Shown here in pieces: positions 34,493 to 42,659 of a stretch of DNA of 64,000 nucleotides (the first letter of the stretch is position 1; the number at the start of each line of letters is the position of its first letter). The stretch lies in assembly GCA_963773685.1 (NCBI GenBank), contig CAVZBY010000001.1, positions 124,001 through 188,000 of the forward strand. The letters are read 5' to 3'. A program made the position numbers and the translations under genes. The notes below the pieces were generated by a model. The model worked only from the letters and a program-made list of their open reading frames with translations. It was not told the origin of the DNA and did no database searches. The stretch is from JALHVH01 sp963773685 (GTDB taxonomy: Bacteria > Acidobacteriota > Aminicenantia > Aminicenantales > Saccharicenantaceae).

Positions 34493-35413
34493 ATGCGGAT
34501 ATTCATGACAGGGGGGGCGGGATTCATCGGAAACCGTCTTGTCGACCGCCTGACGCGCGACGGGCATGATATCGTCGTCCTGACCAGGGCCCTTCGATCC
34601 GGCGCGGCCACGCCCCGAGGCGCTACGTTCATCCAGGGTGACCCGATGAGGCCGGGACCATGGCAGGACGAAGTGCAAGCCTGCGAGGCCGCTATCAATC
34701 TCGCCGGCGCGTCGCTTTCCCGCCGCTGGACGAAACGATGGAAGGAGTCCATCCTCGAGAGCCGGATCGCGACGACCCGCAATCTCGCGAACGCCGTTCT
34801 CTACCCGGGCGTCCGTACGGGCATCCTCATAAGCGCATCGGCCGTCGGGTACTACGGGCCCAGGGGGGATGAGGATCTCGACGAGGACGCCCCTCCCGGC
34901 CGGGATTTCCTGGCGGGGGTCACCTCCGCGTGGGAAGCCGAGGCCGCGCGCGCGAAGAAAGCGGGCGTCCGCGTCGTCATTACGCGCTTCGGCGTCGTCC
35001 TCGGAAGGGGCGGAGGGGCGCTCGGAAGATGGTTCCCCCTATTCAAGGCGGGCCTGGGCGGTCCCGTCGGGAACGGCCGCCAATGGTTCTCATGGATCCA
35101 CATCGACGACCTCGTCGAGGCCGTGGCCGCCCTTCTCGGCGATCCCGCGGCGAACGGACCGTTCAACGTCTGCGCCCCGAATCCCGTCCGCAATCGTGAG
35201 CTGGCCAGCGCCCTCGGCAAGACCCTCCATCGCCCGTCCTTCTTCGCCGTCCCGGGCTTCGCCGCCAGACTGGTCCTGGGCGAGTTCGCCGAGAGCCTCC
35301 TCACGGGTCAGCGCGTGGTCCCGGCAAAGCTCCTTGCCCGCGGCTTCGCGTTCCGCCATCCGGAGATCGGAGAGGCATTGCGCGACCTCGCGGGCAAGGT
35401 CTCCAAGCCTTGA
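34493..35413 (+). CDS. TIGR01777-family epimerase (SDR39U1-like)
   Basis: A 306-residue extended short-chain dehydrogenase/reductase. The NAD(P)-binding motif TGGAGFIG is at residue ~6, followed by NLAGASLSRRWTKRWK and ISASAVGYYGPRGDE, which are signatures of this family (YfcH in E. coli). The C-terminal DUF1731-like region is present. Substrate unknown. I start at 34493 because GGAGG lies six bases upstream; an earlier ATG at 34445 would place 16 odd residues before the Rossmann strand. Confidence 0.88.
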   Translation: MRIFMTGGAGFIGNRLVDRLTRDGHDIVVLTRALRSGAATPRGATFIQGDPMRPGPWQDEVQACEAAINLAGASLSRRWTKRWKESILESRIATTRNLANAVLYPGVRTGILISASAVGYYGPRGDEDLDEDAPPGRDFLAGVTSAWEAEAARAKKAGVRVVITRFGVVLGRGGGALGRWFPLFKAGLGGPVGNGRQWFSWIHIDDLVEAVAALLGDPAANGPFNVCAPNPVRNRELASALGKTLHRPSFFAVPGFAARLVLGEFAESLLTGQRVVPAKLLARGFAFRHPEIGEALRDLAGKVSKP

Positions 35414-35434
35414 CATCGGGTCCTATCGGTTTCC

Positions 35435-35454
35435 GGGAGCCGGGGCAAGCTCCC
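35435..35454. terminator. Hairpin GGGAGC-N8-GCTCCC
   Basis: A perfect 6-bp stem with an 8-base loop, 21 bases after the epimerase stop. No U-tract follows. A TATAAT at 35464-35469 just beyond it may serve the next gene. Confidence 0.4.
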
Positions 35455-35497
35455 GCATCATGATATAATCGGAGCGGCATCCGGGGAAGGAGGGCCC

Positions 35498-36055
35498 ATG
35501 AGACGAGTTGTCACCTTATTGTTCGCCGGTTCGCTATTGCTCCTCTTGGCCCCGGGGACCTCGACCGCCGTGCCTCAGGCCCAAAGCCAGGAGGATATCT
35601 GGGCCCCCTTTCGCTTCTTCGTCGGGTCGTGGGGAGGCCACGGCGACGGCGGCCCCGGGTCCGGCCTGGGGGAGCAGACGTTCGAATTCATACTCCGCGG
35701 GAAGTACCTCCAGGTCCGGAACAAGGCCGTCTTCGCTCCCCAAGAAAAGAACCCGTCGGGAGAGGTCCACGAGGACATGGGGCTCTTCAGCTACGACAAG
35801 GCCAGGAAGATCTTCATCCTCCGCCAATTCCACGTCGAAGGGTTCGTCAATCAATACGCCCTACAAACCCAGCCCGACGACGGCAGGACGTTCGTCTTCG
35901 TGACCGAGGCCATCGAGAACATCCCTCCCGGATTCAGGGCGCGCCTGACATATCGGATCGTCGATGCCGACACATTCGAGCAGACCTTCGATCTCGCCGC
36001 CCCCGGCAAGGAGTTCGAATGTTACAGCACCGGCGTCATGAAGAGGAAGAAATAG
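35498..36055 (+). CDS. Secreted small beta-barrel protein, DUF1579/lipocalin-like
   Basis: A 185-residue exported protein with a signal peptide cut near AVPQAQS. The mature part opens with PFRFFVGSWGGHGDGGPGSG and then alternates strands, a pattern seen in DUF1579 and nitrobindin/THAP4-like ten-stranded barrels. The GxW motif is present. A ligand-binding role is plausible but no heme-binding His is evident. It converges on a pseudogene with a 3-bp gap. Confidence 0.55.
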   Translation: MRRVVTLLFAGSLLLLLAPGTSTAVPQAQSQEDIWAPFRFFVGSWGGHGDGGPGSGLGEQTFEFILRGKYLQVRNKAVFAPQEKNPSGEVHEDMGLFSYDKARKIFILRQFHVEGFVNQYALQTQPDDGRTFVFVTEAIENIPPGFRARLTYRIVDADTFEQTFDLAAPGKEFECYSTGVMKRKK

Positions 36056-36058
36056 GCC

Positions 36059-37536
36059 CTACCGGAACGCCTCCGAGATAGGCTGGTCGCACGGCCCCCG
36101 GAGCGTGAGCGATTTCAGCGTATAGTCGCTCCATCCCCGTTGCCCCATGTTGATCCAGAGCCTGATGTTATGGGCGATCCCGCCCTGACCGGCCGAGGGC
36201 GCCATGAGCAGACTGCACCCCTTTTCGGGGCTCGAGCTCGAAATGGACTCGCCGGTCACGAAGTCATGGTATGCGTACTCCCACTCCGACGAGACGAAGG
36301 TCCATCCCTCCTTGAGGAACCTCCCCGCGAATATCAGATATTCGGCCGTGTACCCCAGCGGGACCTCGGCAAGCTGGACCTTGGACAGCTCGCAGACGAT
36401 AAGGCCTTGCCCGCTCAAAAGCTTGGCACAGGCCTTCTCGACGACGTCGATGCAGTCCCGTCTGCGGATCTCGAAGATCCAATCGGAGCCGCAGGCGTCC
36501 CGGGCGTCGGACGCGCTGACCTTGACGTCCCGATAGATGAAATAATTGATCGTGTCCTCGACGACGCCCGATTCGCCGTCATCGTTCTTGACCTGGAAAC
36601 GGACCGTATGGCCGCCGCAGGCCTGCGGGATCTCGGCCCGCGGCGCCGTGCCGACGTACGGGGACCAAGGCGACCAATCCGGCATCCCCTCGTTCCTCCA
36701 CCGGTAGTGGGTCGGCGTCCCTCGGACCGCGTGGTTCATCGTCACGGTCCCGACGTCGGTCCGCTCGGCCCCGCTATTAAGCTTGAAATCGAGGACGCTG
36801 AGCGCCATGAATATGGGGGTAACGACCCTCGGCGTGCGCGTCTCCCTCCTGATCGAGAATTCCCGGTCGCTTTCGTCACCGAAGGTCCGATCCGTGTTCT
36901 CGACGCGGACCCGGTAATCATCGCCTTCCGCGACCCCGCATACGAGATTTGACAGCTCCCGGTGCCGGGGACCGTGATGCTCCGGACCGGATTGCCCCCC
37001 TTCTTGAGGATGACGTTGACAGTTGCCGCCGAGATGCGAGAACGTCCAGTTCACGGAGGCGGAATTCGTCCCCACGGCCCTCAGGAGCCATGTCTCTCCG
37101 CCGTTGGGATTCGTGACGGTGATCGAGGAGGGTGTCCGGGCGGCGTCGGGGGCGTGGCCGGCAAATCCACCGTTTCCGGCGGACCGATGGTGAAGGTCCC
37201 GTCGCTCGGTATCCATGACGTCGGTCTGCATCTTCCGGATCCGGATCCGGTAATTGCTGTCCGGAGCGGCGGTTCCGCCCTGGAAATTACCGACGGTCCA
37301 GCTATCGACCCCCGGGTGACCGGCACGTCGTCCTTGACGATGCCGACGTTGGTTCCTCCTTTGATCAGGAGGATCCGGACGTTTCCCGTCACGCCCTCCG
37401 ACCTCCAGGCGATGGTCTTCTGACTGCCCTGGGGCCAGTTCTCCCTTCCGTTCGGCGAAGTCACCGTGATCGTCTGGGCGATGGCCGCCCCCCCCGTCAA
37501 AGACAGAAGGACAAATACAAAAGCGAGCTTTTTCAC
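36059..37536 (-). pseudogene. Multiply frameshifted Kre9-domain secreted protein
   Basis: The 5' end encodes a signal peptide and a Kre9-like domain (TITVTSPNGRENWPQGSQKT) related to the protein at 22469. Homologous sequence then jumps between frames: WTVGNFQGGTAAPDSNYRI near 37240-37315, DGTFTIGPPE near 37190 back in the first frame, ITVTNPNGGETW near 37100, VNVILKKGGNPVRSITVPG near 36960-37020, and then a clean stretch from about 36950 to the stop. At least four single-base shifts are needed, so no full-length protein can be made. Clustered assembly errors are the alternative explanation. Confidence 0.8.
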
Positions 37537-37696
37537 GATCCCCTCCCTCCGGGCCTAATTACGGATTCCCCTATAGGTCGATTATGTTGCCGCCCCCGGC
37601 CGAAGTCAAGGACGTCGATCCCGGCCTCGGGGGCGATGCCGCCCCGTCGCATTCCCATGCTATAATGGCATCAGGATTGTATTCCGAGGAGAACCC

Positions 37697-38665
37697 ATGA
37701 AACGGATGGCCTTCCTTTTGCTCGCCGCGGCGGCCGCCCTGTCGGGGTGTTCCCCCCACATCCACCTCGACTTCCTGGGCGGGGAGAAACTCGAGGAGGT
37801 CGTGCTCGTTCCCGGCCCGGCCAAGGAAAAGGTCCTGATGATCGACATCGAGGGGCTGATCTCGTCGATCGGCGACGCGGGCCCTCTTTCCCGCGAGAAG
37901 AACCCGGTTTCCCGCGTCTTCGAGCGGCTCGAAAGAGCGGCGGCGGATCCGCTCGTCAGGGCGGTCATCCTCCGGCTGGAGACCCCCGGCGGAGAGGTCA
38001 CGGCGAGCGATATCATCTATCACGAGGTCCTCCGGTTCAAGGAACGGACGGGCAAGCCCGTCGTCGGGCTGATGATGGGGGTCGCGGCCTCGGGCGGATA
38101 TTACATCGCATCCGCCTGCGACGTCATCATGGCCCATCCGACGACCTTGACCGGAAGCATCGGCGTCATCTCCGTCTACCCCAACGTCGAATCGCTGATG
38201 TCCAAGATCGGAGTCAAGGTCAACGTCATCAAATCCGGCGCGTCCAAGGACGCCGGCGCGCCGTTTCGGGACATGACGGAGGAAGAACGGCGTATATTCC
38301 AGGGGATCAACGACGAGTACTACGAGGACTTTCTCCGGGCGGTGGCCCGGAACAGGAAGGAACGGATCGCGGCCGCCGACCTGCGCGTGATCGCCGACGG
38401 GCGGGTCTATACCGCTCCGCAAGCCCTCGAGCTGAAGCTTATCGATGAGATCGGGTATTTCGACGACGCCTTCAGGAAGGTTCTATCCCTCGCCTCTTTG
38501 AGAACGGCCCGGCTCGTCGCCTATACCTATTATCCGAAGTCCAAGACCAACATCTATGCCGCCCGGCTCGGCGACTACGCGCCCCCCGAAGCGAAGATGC
38601 TGGAATCCTATCTCGGGGCCCTGCGGACGGGGTTCTATTACCTCTGGCTGCCCCAGACCAGATGA
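37697..38665 (+). CDS. sppA: Signal peptide peptidase SppA-type protease (S49), lipoprotein
   Basis: A 322-residue protease that degrades signal peptides and other membrane-associated peptides. The lipobox LSGC gives a lipidated Cys near residue 18, unlike E. coli SppA, which has a membrane helix. The S49 blocks are LETPGGEVTASDIIYHEV, the nucleophile Ser in GVAASGGYYIASACD and TGSIGVIS. The length fits the short, single-domain SppA form. It converges with a YeaQ-like membrane gene. Confidence 0.9.
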   Translation: MKRMAFLLLAAAAALSGCSPHIHLDFLGGEKLEEVVLVPGPAKEKVLMIDIEGLISSIGDAGPLSREKNPVSRVFERLERAAADPLVRAVILRLETPGGEVTASDIIYHEVLRFKERTGKPVVGLMMGVAASGGYYIASACDVIMAHPTTLTGSIGVISVYPNVESLMSKIGVKVNVIKSGASKDAGAPFRDMTEEERRIFQGINDEYYEDFLRAVARNRKERIAAADLRVIADGRVYTAPQALELKLIDEIGYFDDAFRKVLSLASLRTARLVAYTYYPKSKTNIYAARLGDYAPPEAKMLESYLGALRTGFYYLWLPQTR

Positions 38666-38928
38666 ACCCGCGGCGTCGTCAGGCCCTGCGCTTGATCAGG
38701 CTGTAGACGAACAAGGATCACCAGGGCGCCGACGATGGAGCCGATGAATCCCGCCGTCTGGCCCGGTTCATAGATCTTCAGCCACTGGCCCAGGTACGAG
38801 GCGACGAAAGACCCGGCGATGCCCAGCAGGGCGGTCACGATGAAACCCATGTTCTGCCTGCCGGGAAAGATCATCTTGGCGATTATGCCCGCCAACAATC
38901 CCAGAAGAATCATCCAGACGATATGCAT
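38638..38928 (-). CDS. GlsB/YeaQ/YmgE family membrane protein, frameshifted C-terminus
   Basis: A small three-helix membrane protein of the transglycosylase-associated family (LLGLLAGIIAKMIFPGRQ, then TALLGIAGSFVASYLGQ). The family normally ends in a third helix and a short basic tail. Here the frame runs into LVRLQPDQAQG instead. Dropping the base at 38712 restores VILFVYSLIKRRA and a stop at 38679, so a one-base insertion is likely. As read, the product is 96 residues; the native form would be about 83. Family function is unclear, often general stress related. Confidence 0.75.
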   Translation of the reverse strand: MHIVWMILLGLLAGIIAKMIFPGRQNMGFIVTALLGIAGSFVASYLGQWLKIYEPGQTAGFIGSIVGALVILVRLQPDQAQGLTTPRVHLVWGSQR

Positions 38929-38981
38929 TGGTCCCTCCTAACTGTCCGTGAGCCGATGATATTATAAGCCGGGAGGGCGCG

Positions 38982-39671
38982 TCAACGCCGCGCCGGGCGC
39001 AGGAACGCATAAAGCTGATAAAGGTTCGTCGCCGAGCACACGCTGAACAGCACGTAGGTTCCGAGGTCGATCCTGTTCGCCACGCCGAAGGCAAAGATAA
39101 GGAAGATGAGCAAGCCACGGCTCTCCGCGCTTCGGCTCCTGATCCCCCGGCCTGCGTAGGTTTCCGTCAGATAGAAGATGGCGACCTGGAGGAAATACAA
39201 CCCTAGCGTTAAGAACCCGAGGATGAGCATCCGGACGGAGCCGGAATAGGCGAAATAGCCCAGAACGGCGCCCGCGATGAGGAAGAACTCGTTGACGCGG
39301 TCCAGGATGAGGTCCAGGTAGGCGCCGAAATCGCTCATCTGCCCCCTGGCCCGGGCCAGCATCCCGTCGGCGCAATCGACGACGGAGGACAGCTGGGCCA
39401 GGGCGGCTCCGAGCACGACGAGCCCGGGCGTTCCCCTGGAAAAGGCGAACGCCCCGCCCAGGCCGATGAAGAACGCGGCGAAGGTCACCTGATTGGGCGT
39501 GATCGCGGTCGGGACGAGGGCGCTGACTAGCAGGGACGCGAGGGGGCGGTTGATGAACCGGTTGACCTGGAGAAAGACAGGCGCGAACCAATACCCGGCC
39601 GGGACGGCGGCGCTTCCCGGCCGGCCTTCAGCGGCCGAGCCTGGGAGCGATCTCTCTGACGGCGTATTCAT
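38982..39671 (-). CDS. CDP-alcohol phosphatidyltransferase
   Basis: A 229-residue membrane enzyme with about six helices that transfers a phospho-alcohol from a CDP-linked donor. The family motif D-x2-DG-x2-AR-x8-G-x3-D-x3-D is perfect in DCADGMLARARGQMSDFGAY and the following LDLILD. The start overlaps the true end of the neighbouring nucleotidyltransferase gene by 44 bp and has GAGGA upstream. The pair may make an activated alcohol and then transfer it, as in inositol-phosphate lipid or DIPP-type pathways; the exact alcohol is unknown. Confidence 0.88.
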   Translation of the reverse strand: MNTPSERSLPGSAAEGRPGSAAVPAGYWFAPVFLQVNRFINRPLASLLVSALVPTAITPNQVTFAAFFIGLGGAFAFSRGTPGLVVLGAALAQLSSVVDCADGMLARARGQMSDFGAYLDLILDRVNEFFLIAGAVLGYFAYSGSVRMLILGFLTLGLYFLQVAIFYLTETYAGRGIRSRSAESRGLLIFLIFAFGVANRIDLGTYVLFSVCSATNLYQLYAFLRPARR

Positions 39672-40366
39672 AATCCTCGAGCGTATCGATCTCGACCCAG
39701 GGCCGCCGGCCGGTCAGGACCACGCCGAACGCGTGTCCCCCGGCCCCTTCCCTCCCGCAGATCTCATCGAACCCCTTTTCGAAATAATGGCCGAGCTCTC
39801 CCCTTCCCTCCAGTCGGTCATAGACAGCGGCGAGCTCGGGGACGAGTGTCCAGGCCGATCTTGTTCAGCCCGATGGCCTCCCCCAGGCTCAGGGCGGGAT
39901 CGGCGTCCTTGCCGACCTTCTCCACACGGCCGTCCCGGACGACGACCTTGACCTCCTCTCCGCCAAGCGAAATATCAGGATCGACGGCGAGGCAATTACG
40001 GCTCGGATGGCAAAGCAGGTCTTCGAGGATGCCCCGGTCGAACAGGACGTCCCCGTTGACGAGCACGAAATCCGAGTCCATCCCCTTGAGGGCAAGGTTC
40101 AGGGAGACGGCCGTGTTGGTGCTTGCGAATTCTTCGTTCCGGACAAAGGTCACGCGCGCCCGGCTTCTTTCGAGGGCGTGCCGTTCCACGAGCTCGCTCA
40201 TGTAGCCGGTCACGAGAACGACATCGACGATGCCCGCCGCTTCCAGGTTCGCGAGGCATGATTCCAGGATGGTCCTGCCGCCGACCTCGATGAGGCACTT
40301 TGGCCTTTCCTCGGTTAGAGGCCGGAGTCGACGTCCCACTCCGGCGCAAAGGACGACGGCTTTCAT
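39628..40366 (-). CDS. Sugar-phosphate/choline nucleotidyltransferase, frameshifted
   Basis: An NTP-transferase of LicC/MobA-like type: MKAVVLCAGVGRRLRPLTEE, then RPKCLIEVGGRTILE, and the metal-binding VNGDVLF. The frame opened at 40366 runs off after LDTRP into a false stop at 39818. Removing one G from the run at 39838-39841 restores ELAAVYDRLEGRGELGHYFE and continues to WVEIDTLEDYEYAVREI and a stop at 39628, giving about 245 residues. The gene lies directly before the CDP-alcohol phosphatidyltransferase and probably supplies its nucleotide-activated donor. Confidence 0.8.
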
Positions 40367-40399
40367 GCGGCGAACTATATCCAAGCCCGCCTTCTCATG

Positions 40400-41563
40400 T
40401 CAATGCAGAAATTTCCGGGCGAGGCGCTTGTTCCAGGCGGAGATGGGGTCGCGCCGCGTCGAGGCCGCCCCGCGCGGGCAGGCCGCGACACAGCCGAAGC
40501 AGAGCAGGCAGGCCTCCCGGTCGCGCCGAATTCTTGATCCGCGCCGGGACAGAGCACGCCCCGGGCATGCGTCCAGACAAAGCCTGCACCCTTCGCACGC
40601 GCCGGGCGGGAACGCGGGTTCGGTCCGGATCGAGGCGGCGAAGAACTTCAGTGCCGGAACGGGCAGGCCGAACTGGACGAACGAGTGGAACGGTCCCGGC
40701 CGCTTAGCCGCGACCCTCGCACCGCGCCAATCCGGCGGGCCTGCGACCTCGATCCTGTCGATTTCGCATTCCCCGAGCCCCCGCCCGTCCGCCAGAGAAG
40801 TCGTCAGCACGTCCCCCGGCTCCATGCCGAGCAGGTACTGGGCCACCGCGTCGAGAGCGACCCCGTCGGCGGCGGCGAGCACGACGCCCACGTCGAGCGG
40901 ACTCCCCGAGCACGGGCCGTTCCCTTCCTGGACGCGGACCATATCCGCGATCGTCAGGGCCGGACGGACGCGCCCGAAGACGTCGACGAGCCCCTCGCAG
41001 AACTTCCGGTAGTCCCCCAGCTTGTGGATCCGCTCCCGAGTTCCGTAGGCGACACAGCCGAAGGCATTCTTGACGGCGCCGGAATAGCGGGTGAGGCGGT
41101 GCGTTTTTGGCGTCGGCAGGGAAATGACGACGTCCGCGTCCGCGACCTCGCGGGTCAGGTCGATGTGGGGGAAAACGCGGAACTCCCCGCTCGTCGTCCG
41201 CGCGTGTGTTCCCTCGAACGGGACGATCCGGGCGGTCCCGCCCTCCAGGGCCGCCGCCAGCCCGGATTCCGCGGCGCACCGCCGCCCCTCCCCCAAGAAA
41301 TTGTAGCCGGGCATGTCTCCGACGTGGATCCGCGCGGGGCGCCGCTCGGCGATCATGTCGCATACCGCGCGGACGAAGATCGGATGGGTACAGATGCCCG
41401 AATCGGGCGAGGCGGGGGCCACAAGGTTGGGCTTGACCAGGACCCGGTCGCCCTCGCGGACGAATGCGGCGATCCCGCCTAGGGGCTTCAGGGCCTCCCG
41501 GATGACGCTCCGAAGCAGGGCCGCATCGTAATGGACTCCCCCCACGAATCCGACGATCGGCAT
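40400..41563 (-). CDS. DUF362 protein with 8-Fe ferredoxin domain
   Basis: A 387-residue protein. The N-terminal two-thirds is DUF362 (GDRVLVKPNLVAPASPDSG, then ISLPTPKTHRLTRYSGAVKN). The C-terminus carries two 4Fe-4S motifs, CEGCRLCLDACP and CLLCFGCVAACP. DUF362 proteins are iron-sulfur proteins of unsettled function. The ATG at 41563 fits the family start (MPIVGFVGG). It lies 33 bp upstream of the nucleotidyltransferase, suggesting one operon of three genes. Confidence 0.85.
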   Translation of the reverse strand: MPIVGFVGGVHYDAALLRSVIREALKPLGGIAAFVREGDRVLVKPNLVAPASPDSGICTHPIFVRAVCDMIAERRPARIHVGDMPGYNFLGEGRRCAAESGLAAALEGGTARIVPFEGTHARTTSGEFRVFPHIDLTREVADADVVISLPTPKTHRLTRYSGAVKNAFGCVAYGTRERIHKLGDYRKFCEGLVDVFGRVRPALTIADMVRVQEGNGPCSGSPLDVGVVLAAADGVALDAVAQYLLGMEPGDVLTTSLADGRGLGECEIDRIEVAGPPDWRGARVAAKRPGPFHSFVQFGLPVPALKFFAASIRTEPAFPPGACEGCRLCLDACPGRALSRRGSRIRRDREACLLCFGCVAACPRGAASTRRDPISAWNKRLARKFLH

Positions 41564-41708
41564 GCCAGCACTATATCGACGGCGACCGGGACTTTCAAGC
41601 CCGGAAATCCTCATCCCGAAGGCGATCATCCGGGCTTGCCATTTCAGGAGGGATTGTTGTAGATTTGGGACGAGGGTTGGTTATCTATCCAAAGGGGAGG
41701 GGAAAGAA

Positions 41709-41963
41709 ATGAGTTGCAGCTCCGCAACGGCATTTCCATCGGTGCGCCCTTTTTCGGGGTTTCTCTCGGCGGGGGCCATTGTAGCCCTGGGAATTCTCAT
41801 CATCGTCCGACCGGCGGGCGCCGCCTATCCCGGAGCCAACGGGAAGATCATCTTCGGCAGTGACTGGGACCGCGGCGACAACTATGGCGCCCAGCTGAGA
41901 ACGTCCCGGGGGGCGCAGGAGGCGCTTGCCCCGAATCTCAGGGGGGAGGGGAATCGCAGATGA
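41709..41963 (+). pseudogene. Truncated secreted propeller-type protein remnant
   Basis: An 84-codon frame with a strong GGGGAGGGGAAAG upstream, a signal peptide (GAIVALGILIIVRPAGA) and the opening strand of a TolB/PD40 propeller (YPGANGKIIFGSDWDRGDN). The homology then stops and low-complexity residues follow to a stop that overlaps the next ATG (ATGA). It is most likely the 5' stub of a larger gene cut by a deletion. Confidence 0.55.
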
Positions 41964-42199
41964 GAGCTTTCACCAAAGAGGATCTCGCGAAGAACAGCGG
42001 GGAGAAGGGGGCGCCCGTTTACATCGCCTATCGAGGGATCGTGTACGACGTGACGAACAGCCCCCTCTGGGGGGGCGGCGCGCACCAGGGCATGCATGAG
42101 GCCGGCAAGGACCTGACCGACGATCTCGAATCCATGGCGCCCCACGGAACGGAGGTGCTGGGACGATACCCCAGGATCGGGACTCTAAAGGAAGACTAA
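41960..42199 (+). CDS. Cytochrome b5-like heme-binding protein
   Basis: A 79-residue soluble protein with the cytochrome b5/steroid-binding fold: FTKEDLAKNSGEKGAPVYIA, YRGIVYDVTNSPLW, then HQGMHEAGKDLTDDL. His residues at HQGMH and later PHG could ligate heme. It has no signal peptide. Its ATG overlaps the end of the truncated propeller frame, so translation may be coupled to it. Similar short b5-like proteins occur in many anaerobes, function not established. Confidence 0.85.
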   Translation: MRAFTKEDLAKNSGEKGAPVYIAYRGIVYDVTNSPLWGGGAHQGMHEAGKDLTDDLESMAPHGTEVLGRYPRIGTLKED

Positions 42200-42239
42200 A
42201 GGGGACGGCTTGGTGTAAAATAGTATCAAAGGAGGGCCT

Positions 42240-42614
42240 ATGAGATCAAAGATCATCGTTCTCATCCTGTTGGCGGCAGTGCTTGTCTCCTGCTCGCCGG
42301 TCCGCGTCCATATGTATCGCGGGGCCCCCCATTTCCGGCCGACCTCGCCCCAGTCGGTCGATCTCCTGCGGCGCGAGCCGCCCCGGCCGCACATCGCCTT
42401 CGCCGAGCTCGTTTACAAGCCCTCGCCGCGCGCCAGCCGCCACGAGGTGGATTGGGTCCTGAGGGAGCGGGCGGCGCGCATCGGCGCCGATGCCGTCATC
42501 ATCGAAGTGGACAATATCTACCGCGAGAGCGTCTGGCTCAGCCCCTACAGGCGCGGACGTCGTTATCCCAGTTACGACCGCGTCATCGTCGGCATCGCCA
42601 TCCGCTACCGGTAG
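42240..42614 (+). CDS. Small lipoprotein
   Basis: A 124-residue protein with a lipoprotein signal (IIVLILLAAVLVSC). The mature part has an EVDWVLRERAARIGADAVII segment typical of small envelope proteins that gather in YajQ/Rcs-like beta-alpha-beta modules, followed by a Tyr/Arg-rich stretch. The role is unknown. GGAGG precedes the ATG. Confidence 0.7.
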   Translation: MRSKIIVLILLAAVLVSCSPVRVHMYRGAPHFRPTSPQSVDLLRREPPRPHIAFAELVYKPSPRASRHEVDWVLRERAARIGADAVIIEVDNIYRESVWLSPYRRGRRYPSYDRVIVGIAIRYR

Positions 42615-42659
42615 GAGAAAAAGGAAGCCTCTGCCCTCGAGGAGAGATACGGCGGTGCC

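Noticed and set aside
35410..35469. TTGACA and TATAAT as one promoter
   Set aside because: The two boxes are 48 bp apart and a hairpin lies between them, so they cannot form one sigma-70 promoter.
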